NCBI GenBank assembly: GCA_934487205.1 | Contig: CAKSRS010000072.1 | Location: 1 to 11,165 of the forward strand | DNA: 11,165 bases | DNA from: an uncultured Clostridia bacterium | GTDB taxonomy: Bacteria; Bacillota; Clostridia; UBA1381 | Reading direction: 5' to 3' | In this document: positions 6,680-11,165 of the stretch, piece after piece | Position numbering within the stretch: position 1 is the stretch's first letter | Layout of the letters: each line of letters begins with the position of its first letter | Made by a program: the position numbers and the translations under genes | Notes under the pieces: model-generated | Database searches by the model: none | What the model was told of the DNA's origin: nothing | Seen by the model: the letters and a program-made list of their open reading frames with translations, nothing else

Positions 6680-8044
6680 TTAATTAATATATTGCTTGTA
6701 AGCGTTGTTTATAGATTGAGGAATTTGGGTATGAAACATTTTGCATTTTGTTACTTCAAAACCATGCTCTTCTGTATATTTAGTCCTAGCTAAACATTGA
6801 CCACCACAAATCAAAGCATATTTACATAATTTACAAGATTGCATATTACTAATGTTTCGAGTTTGCCAATACTCCTTTTCCTTTAGCCATTCTATGCTTT
6901 CACTATAATGCCCGATAGAGTGTTGTTTTCTTCCGACAAACTCCAAGCAAGTGTAAATATCTCCGCAAGGATCGAACAGATATGTACCATATTGTGATGG
7001 GCAAATCGTTGACCTCAGCTGATAGCATATCTTCTTTTTGAGACAATCATAGAACATTTCTCCAATGCCAAAGTCCTGACCTCTAAGAAGATTTATAGAT
7101 TTATTTTTCAATAATTGTAGAAAATCTTTGTTATTCAAGAATTTCACGTCATTACAATCTTGATTTGAATCTGTATTCAATATCAGAGCTGGAGTTAGAT
7201 GGAAAAAAGGATTCTGCGTAAATCCATTTTCTGAGAATAATTTCTTTAGCCCATCAAGGTCTTGAAAATTATTTTCATCTAGATTTACACGCACAATTAC
7301 TTTTATGGATTTGCTAAGCAAAAGTCCAATGTTGCTGAGCACCTTATCAAAACTGTCGCCTTCCACAATGTGCCTTTTTCGTTTATTATGATAAGTTTTA
7401 TCCCCATCTAATGTTATTTGAAAAGAAGTAAAGTACTCTTCTGACAAAACATCCGCATAAAAGTCCAAGTCATATCCATTTGATATGACTTTAAACTTAT
7501 AATTATTATCTATTCCCTTTTTGATAATATAAGAAACTACCTCTTTGTTGTTTCTCAAGAAGGGTTCTCCTCCATATAATAGAATTTCGTTATTATGCAA
7601 TTTTCTTTTAGGCTCAATTCTGCTCATAGCCAAGAAAGCCTTATCTACCATTTCCTTGGTAAATGTCTTACCTGTCCATGCTTTACCATTTTGAGAAATA
7701 GAATTTTCAAAACAATAAGGACATCTAAAGTTACAATTATATGTTATGATAAAGCCCCAAGACTTATGCATTTTAGCTTGTGCTTGATGCAACACATTAG
7801 CTATTTTCCAGACATATTGTCGCTCTTCCTCCAGGGTACGACTGGTAAGGTATCCTCTTTTCGTGAGGGTACCTATCGTTTCTGCTGATAGATTGTTGTC
7901 CGAAGAAAAATGCTCGATTTGTCTCCAGCATTCTCCTTCAACTATATCTATTGCTCCCGTATAGCCATGCACCAAGAAGTACTTGTCTTCCTCTGCCTCC
8001 AGTTTTACAGGAATCGTGTATGAAGATAATCTTAAATCCTTCAT
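6680..8044 (-). CDS. Radical SAM/SPASM peptide-modifying enzyme
   Basis: The chosen start is the ATG at 8044, two bases after the stop of the lipoprotein gene, giving 454 aa; a TTG at 8056 would add four residues and overlap that gene. Residues about 5-75 (YTIPVKLEAEEDKYFLVHGY and on) resemble the small N-terminal domain of peptide maturases. The radical SAM cluster motif CxxxCxxC is C104-NFR-C108-PY-C111, followed by LLYGGEP (GGEP at 158-161) for SAM binding and a typical ITLDGDKTYHN strand. The C-terminus is a SPASM domain with Cys at about 334, 340, 348, 360, 366, 404, 407, 413, 417 and 434, including CGDIYTC and CKLC...CGGQC, enough for two auxiliary Fe-S clusters. Relatives make sactipeptides, ranthipeptides, epipeptides and similar crosslinks, or mature sulfatases. 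No sulfatase is nearby, while the Cys-rich 71-aa peptide follows at once, so peptide modification in the cytoplasm is the best reading. Confidence 0.9.
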   Translation of the reverse strand: MKDLRLSSYTIPVKLEAEEDKYFLVHGYTGAIDIVEGECWRQIEHFSSDNNLSAETIGTLTKRGYLTSRTLEEERQYVWKIANVLHQAQAKMHKSWGFIITYNCNFRCPYCFENSISQNGKAWTGKTFTKEMVDKAFLAMSRIEPKRKLHNNEILLYGGEPFLRNNKEVVSYIIKKGIDNNYKFKVISNGYDLDFYADVLSEEYFTSFQITLDGDKTYHNKRKRHIVEGDSFDKVLSNIGLLLSKSIKVIVRVNLDENNFQDLDGLKKLFSENGFTQNPFFHLTPALILNTDSNQDCNDVKFLNNKDFLQLLKNKSINLLRGQDFGIGEMFYDCLKKKICYQLRSTICPSQYGTYLFDPCGDIYTCLEFVGRKQHSIGHYSESIEWLKEKEYWQTRNISNMQSCKLCKYALICGGQCLARTKYTEEHGFEVTKCKMFHTQIPQSINNAYKQYIN

Positions 8045-8046
8045 GA

Positions 8047-10032
8047 TTAATACCAATATACTTTTTTATTTTTATATTCAAAAATTCTTTCTTCTTGTCC
8101 TTTTGTGAGGTCACGCAACCAGAGTAAAGCACCTTGCGGAACGTTTTTATAGATAAGCTCATCATCTAATATTGCCCTTTTCTTTCCAAGTGATGTCCAC
8201 ACACCATCTTTGCAATAGAAGAGTTCATAGAGGTGACCTTTTCTGATTCCATTGTCATCATTTCGTATGAGGTATCTTATCTTGTTGACGCAGGCTTGTT
8301 GCTTGAGTTCCAAACCTCCCCAACTTAATGTGTCATTTGTATGAAAGAAACTCAAAGGGTCTCCATCAAACATTTTTTCAGCTCCATTCCTTGGATAAAA
8401 ACGGCTCGTTTCATATTTGCCAATTATTTTTCCTTTCAATGGCCTCAATTGTCCGCGTGCATAAAACTCCACCTCTGCCATATTACCATACGTTTCATCA
8501 GATGATAAATAACGCAGATATTTCACGGGCCTGTTTTGGGCACTTTCATCACAGATGACTGTCGTATATTTAGGCTTTGGCGTAGCTTTTATTACATGAT
8601 ATGTAACGGCATCGCTGAAGTCTTTTTTGTTGGCTCCTTGAAACTTACCCCCTTTCATATAAAGGGCAATTTCTTCTAAACTAGAGGAATTTTCTTTTTT
8701 CCTTTCCAACCGCAACTGCTGTTTCTGTTTTTGAGGAACAAAGTATGCTTTGCGCCCGATACTATCCAAAAAGAAGGGATTACCTACTGGCTGTATCTCT
8801 CCTTTGTCATATAGAGCAGCTTGATAAACAATATTAGGACCAATGTTCTTGAAAACAGCTTTATCTCCTTCTATTTGAGTCCAAGCGACCGGAAACCAAC
8901 CTTGTGGATCGAATACACACAAGTAGGCAAACTTATTATTTTGCTTATTTGAAATGTCGATTTCCGTTGTTTGGGCATTCACGACAGCATATTTACCAGT
9001 TACATCTTCCAAGCATGGGTTCTTAAAGAATGAAGGGACATCTTCCATATCTTTACAGATGACACCTAAGGATGTGTTTTGACGTCCAAAAGTCATCCTG
9101 TAGATTTTCGGGATTTTATTTTTAAATCTAACAAGATGCTCATCGGGATTTTGTTCACCACTTGCAAAGTCATGATACTTTCGGTCGTTACCATAGACAA
9201 AATTGAACACATGCCCCAGATTGCTATTTCCCCAATGAGGAATCAAATTCTCGCCTACAGGGATACCCACAGAACGCATTGAATAGACTCCCAATGCTGT
9301 ATAATCGCCACATAAGCCAAATTTTATATTATACAAAGTACTCGGACGCAAATCTATTGGCATAATGCTGCTGGTACTTATATGTATTGGCAAACCGATA
9401 AGTTGGTTGTTTACTTCACAACATGCGGTTTCTGCAGTCTGTATAGATGCAGGTATTGCTTGCGAAAATCTGTTTGCATACAAATTCCGCCACTCTTGTG
9501 GTTCTTCCTTATTTACCTTATAAGGAAGTATATACTCACAGAATTCTTCGAACGTCAGAAACTGATTCCAAGGTTTATTCCATACCTTGAATGCTTCTTC
9601 AATATTCTTAATAAGATAGGACGCTTTTATCTTTTCGGCATCCATCAGATATTGTGGCTTATCTTTAAGATGCTTTGCCCTTTTAATAAAGCAGGAATAT
9701 ATATAAGGTATATCATATTCTTCTTGCTTTATCTGGTAAACAGAATCTATAAAGGTATAGTATTCGGCAACAGAACTTCCTCCCAACCAATATTTATCAG
9801 CCATATTTTCCAACAAAAAGTTTGCAGCTTTTAATTGAAGGGTGTCTCCCTTTTTAGTAAAGTAATCAACAACCTTCAATAATTCCTGTTCATTGCCTTT
9901 TGATACGTTCAAAGTCTCTTCTAACTGGCTGTTAACCTCTTTCAGTTGACAGCCAGTTAGTATTACACTTATCATACATACGAGCCACGTATATATGTTG
10001 TTTTTGTTTGAAAAGACTTTGAGTAGATTCAT
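8047..10032 (-). CDS. Lipoprotein with transglutaminase-like and F5/8 type C-like domains
   Basis: The 661-aa product starts with a lipoprotein signal peptide ending LTGC (Cys28), so it is expected on the outer side of the inner membrane or on the outer membrane. A helical region (about 35-210) precedes a transglutaminase-like core with Cys241 (FGLCGDYTALGVYSMRSVGI), His274 (GHVFNFVY) and Asp288 (YHDFASGE), a complete Cys-His-Asp set. After a beta-rich stretch (about 330-440), the last ~180 residues (from KYTTVICDES; SAEVEF-like NMAEVEFYARG, EKMFDGDPLSFFH) look like a discoidin/F5-8C galactose-binding fold. Similar domain pairs occur in Bacteroidales lipoproteins near carbohydrate loci. The catalytic set could serve peptide cleavage or transpeptidation as well as crosslinking. 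It lies 11 nt after the small secreted protein gene and 2 nt before the radical SAM gene, so it is made together with them; its link to the peptide is inferred from position. Confidence 0.84.
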   Translation of the reverse strand: MNLLKVFSNKNNIYTWLVCMISVILTGCQLKEVNSQLEETLNVSKGNEQELLKVVDYFTKKGDTLQLKAANFLLENMADKYWLGGSSVAEYYTFIDSVYQIKQEEYDIPYIYSCFIKRAKHLKDKPQYLMDAEKIKASYLIKNIEEAFKVWNKPWNQFLTFEEFCEYILPYKVNKEEPQEWRNLYANRFSQAIPASIQTAETACCEVNNQLIGLPIHISTSSIMPIDLRPSTLYNIKFGLCGDYTALGVYSMRSVGIPVGENLIPHWGNSNLGHVFNFVYGNDRKYHDFASGEQNPDEHLVRFKNKIPKIYRMTFGRQNTSLGVICKDMEDVPSFFKNPCLEDVTGKYAVVNAQTTEIDISNKQNNKFAYLCVFDPQGWFPVAWTQIEGDKAVFKNIGPNIVYQAALYDKGEIQPVGNPFFLDSIGRKAYFVPQKQKQQLRLERKKENSSSLEEIALYMKGGKFQGANKKDFSDAVTYHVIKATPKPKYTTVICDESAQNRPVKYLRYLSSDETYGNMAEVEFYARGQLRPLKGKIIGKYETSRFYPRNGAEKMFDGDPLSFFHTNDTLSWGGLELKQQACVNKIRYLIRNDDNGIRKGHLYELFYCKDGVWTSLGKKRAILDDELIYKNVPQGALLWLRDLTKGQEERIFEYKNKKVYWY

Positions 10033-10043
10033 ATTATATCAAA

Positions 10044-10391
10044 TTATAGTTTTATATTTCCACAATATCTAACATCTCCAATATACATCTCTAAAATGTA
10101 TTCACCATAAAAACTTGTTGGTAGTTCTATATAATTTGTATCCTCAATAACAGAACTAACATAAACTACCACATTGTCTTTTATAAGAGCTACCTGAACT
10201 GTCTGCTCAGATTGGAGTAGTATTATTTGATGTCCATCTTGCAAAACTATTAGTGGAGCTGTTGGGCTACGACTTCCAGGATTATATTCATTATCTTTGT
10301 TGGACCTAAATAAATAAAGTCTATGGTTATCTGCATTAACAGCCCCAACCATCATTATGAACAATACCGCTAAAATGATTTTCTTTCCCAT
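10044..10391 (-). CDS. Small secreted DUF3244-like protein
   Basis: This 115-aa protein has a signal peptide (MGKKIILAVLFIMMVGAVNA, cleavage near residue 20) and a ~95-residue mature part dominated by alternating beta-strand pattern (PLIVLQDGHQIILLQ, QVALIKDNVVVYVSS, GEYILEMYIGDVRYCGNIKL). The length and the final GEY...Y.G.I segment match the DUF3244 group of Bacteroidales secreted proteins, which have a small immunoglobulin-like beta-sandwich fold and no assigned function. It is the first gene after the control region, 15 nt beyond a consensus -7 box, and is followed after 11 nt by the lipoprotein gene. A periplasmic partner or protective factor for the system is possible but unsupported by any motif. 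DUF3244 membership is judged by eye. Confidence 0.75.
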   Translation of the reverse strand: MGKKIILAVLFIMMVGAVNADNHRLYLFRSNKDNEYNPGSRSPTAPLIVLQDGHQIILLQSEQTVQVALIKDNVVVYVSSVIEDTNYIELPTSFYGEYILEMYIGDVRYCGNIKL

Positions 10392-10406
10392 AACTTATTT
10401 TTATGG

Positions 10407-10414
10407 CAAAGATA
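10407..10414 (-). promoter_or_regulatory. Putative -7 promoter box of the peptide operon
   Basis: The minus strand reads TATCTTTG, an exact match to the Bacteroidetes TAnnTTTG box, followed by C as is common. It lies 15 nt before the ATG of the DUF3244-like gene, implying a very short 5' leader of roughly 10 nt. No strong TTTG -33 element is seen at normal spacing; the place it would occupy is covered by the palindrome at 10426-10444, which suggests activator dependence or repression. Confidence 0.6.
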
Positions 10415-10425
10415 GAGCTTTTTAT

Positions 10426-10444
10426 GATAACATAGGATGCTATC
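10426..10444. promoter_or_regulatory. Imperfect 19-bp palindrome over the -33 region (candidate operator)
   Basis: GATAACAT (10426-10433) and ATGCTATC (10437-10444) match as inverted repeats at 7 of 8 positions around the spacer AGG. The centre (10435) is 21 bp upstream of the -7 box, where a dimeric regulator would either block polymerase or replace a missing -33 contact. The HTH protein encoded just upstream is the obvious candidate; this is inference from position. Confidence 0.4.
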
Positions 10445-10458
10445 TGCCACTTTAACAT

Positions 10459-10530
10459 TTCACATTTTCACAAGAAAAACAATAAAAATTTGACTAACAA
10501 TGAATTATGCAATTCTTCACTTTTTCACAA
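10459..10530. repeat. Pair of 15-bp direct repeats upstream of the operon promoter
   Basis: TTCACATTTTCACAA (10459-10473) and TTCACTTTTTCACAA (10516-10530) differ at one position and are 57 bp apart start to start. On the minus strand each contains GTGAA twice at 8-nt spacing. They flank the stretch between the regulator stop (10533) and the operon promoter, so they may be binding sites for a transcription factor. Confidence 0.4.
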
Positions 10531-10532
10531 CC

Positions 10533-11165
10533 TTACTGAACTTCTCTAATTCTCTTATCAAACTTGGTTGCAGACATATCTTCTCCAAAGATTTTATAAG
10601 CCATACGTTTTCTGATGTTTGATATATTGGAGGCCGATAGGTTCATCAAAATGGCAAGTTCTCTTGGACAGAATAAAAGCCATACCAGCATGCATACCCG
10701 ATACTCGTTTTCGGTTAGCTTCTTATCATTAAGTACATTTAGGAAAGTTGGCGAAAGATCGTTTAAAGATTTTGCCAAAACCTTCCATTGTTCTTCTGTC
10801 GGAACTTTACCATGGTTAGCCATCCCCTTGAAGACTAAGACGATTGCCTTTTTGCTACATACCACATTCTTTCGGGGCTCCGAGTTGGTTATGTTTGCAC
10901 TAAGGGCATCTAATTCTTGCTGAAGAGACAGGATTTTCTCTTCCTTTTCTGCCATTTTATCAGAATAAGACGAATTCTCTCTTTTCAAAAGTTCGATTTT
11001 CTCTTTCTCGGAAACCAGCTCTTGCTTCGTATAATAAATCTGCTGCCTTATCATATTTTCCTGCTCTTCTTTTTCCTGCAGTTCCAGTTTTCTTTTTTTC
11101 CGATAGACAAGAAATGCCAATATACCTATTATTATTACAGAAACTGAAACAAGAATACTAACTAA
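10533..11165 (-). CDS. Membrane-anchored coiled-coil/HTH regulator, 5' end outside the window
   Basis: The frame is open to the right edge (210 visible codons, no start needed inside), so a TTG at 11120 is not the true start. The visible part begins with a hydrophobic membrane segment (VSILVSVSVIIIGILAFLVY) followed by a basic stop-transfer YRKKRK. Next comes a ~65-residue charged coiled coil (LELQEKEEQENMIRQQ to LQQELDALSANI). The C-terminal domain contains LTENEYRVCMLVWLLFCPREL and LMNLSASNISNIRKRM, a LuxR/sigma70-region-4-like helix-turn-helix. This TM/coil/HTH order is the C-terminal half of a common Bacteroidales regulator family that usually has periplasmic TPR repeats in the N-terminal half. 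It could sense an envelope signal, perhaps the peptide, and control the operon that starts 141 bp downstream. The family assignment is good; the target is inferred. Confidence 0.85.
   Translation of the reverse strand, partial: LVSILVSVSVIIIGILAFLVYRKKRKLELQEKEEQENMIRQQIYYTKQELVSEKEKIELLKRENSSYSDKMAEKEEKILSLQQELDALSANITNSEPRKNVVCSKKAIVLVFKGMANHGKVPTEEQWKVLAKSLNDLSPTFLNVLNDKKLTENEYRVCMLVWLLFCPRELAILMNLSASNISNIRKRMAYKIFGEDMSATKFDKRIREVQ

Noticed and set aside
7938..8165. 75-aa minus-strand frame across the lipoprotein/radical SAM junction
   Set aside because: It is out of frame with both well-supported neighbours and overlaps them completely, with no own features.
11118..11120. TTG as start of the HTH regulator
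   Set aside because: The frame continues upstream to the window edge through a good membrane segment, so the gene is simply cut by the window.
1..11165. tRNA, rRNA, CRISPR array, insertion sequence or transposase
   Set aside because: No tRNA cloverleaf, rRNA-like stretch, regular spacer-repeat array, transposase gene or terminal inverted repeats with target duplication were seen on reading both strands.

Overview
The window looks like a piece of a Bacteroidales chromosome, most likely Prevotella-like or Bacteroides-like. Three things point there: promoter boxes of the Bacteroidetes form TAnnTTTG (TATCTTTG at 10414-10407 and TATATTTG at 712-705, both minus strand), A/T-rich start regions without clear Shine-Dalgarno sequences, and the protein families present (TPR/TM/coiled-coil/HTH-type regulator, DUF3244-like small secreted protein, CarboxypepD_reg plus beta-barrel outer membrane protein, transglutaminase plus F5/8C-like lipoprotein). 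All real genes are on the minus strand, so the reading order is right to left.

Right edge (10533-11165): the C-terminal part of a membrane-anchored HTH regulator that continues past the window. A 141-bp gap (10392-10532) follows. It holds a 15-bp near-perfect direct repeat, a 19-bp imperfect palindrome and a consensus -7 box, so it looks like the control region of the next block.

Centre (10391 down to 851): a tightly packed run of seven genes. They are a DUF3244-like secreted protein, a transglutaminase-like/F5/8C-like lipoprotein, a radical SAM/SPASM enzyme, a 71-aa Cys-rich peptide, an outer membrane beta-barrel receptor-like protein, an M50 membrane metalloprotease with an N-terminal PqqD/RRE-like domain, and an O-antigen-ligase-like (Wzy_C) membrane protein with a C-terminal TPR region. 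Gaps are 11, 2, 11, 104 and 3 nt, and the last pair overlaps. The only sizeable gap follows the 71-aa peptide and contains a perfect 15-bp stem hairpin.

The best reading is a ribosomally made, post-translationally modified peptide (RiPP) locus. The 71-aa product has a leader-like acidic/hydrophobic N-terminus and a core made of two 10-residue units, each starting CxCYQA. The radical SAM enzyme would modify it and the RRE-M50 protease would remove the leader. The outer membrane protein, surface lipoprotein and ligase-like protein suggest an envelope-linked fate. No ABC exporter is visible. The assignment of roles is inference; the families and motifs are seen directly.

Left edge: a 197-bp intergenic region (654-850) with two stem-loops and a promoter box, then the start of an unrelated AAA ATPase (1-653, running off the window). 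In 60-base blocks counted by hand the ATPase gene is mostly 43-50% GC (one block 33%), against about 25-37% in the operon, so the operon may be an acquired island ending near 700-850.
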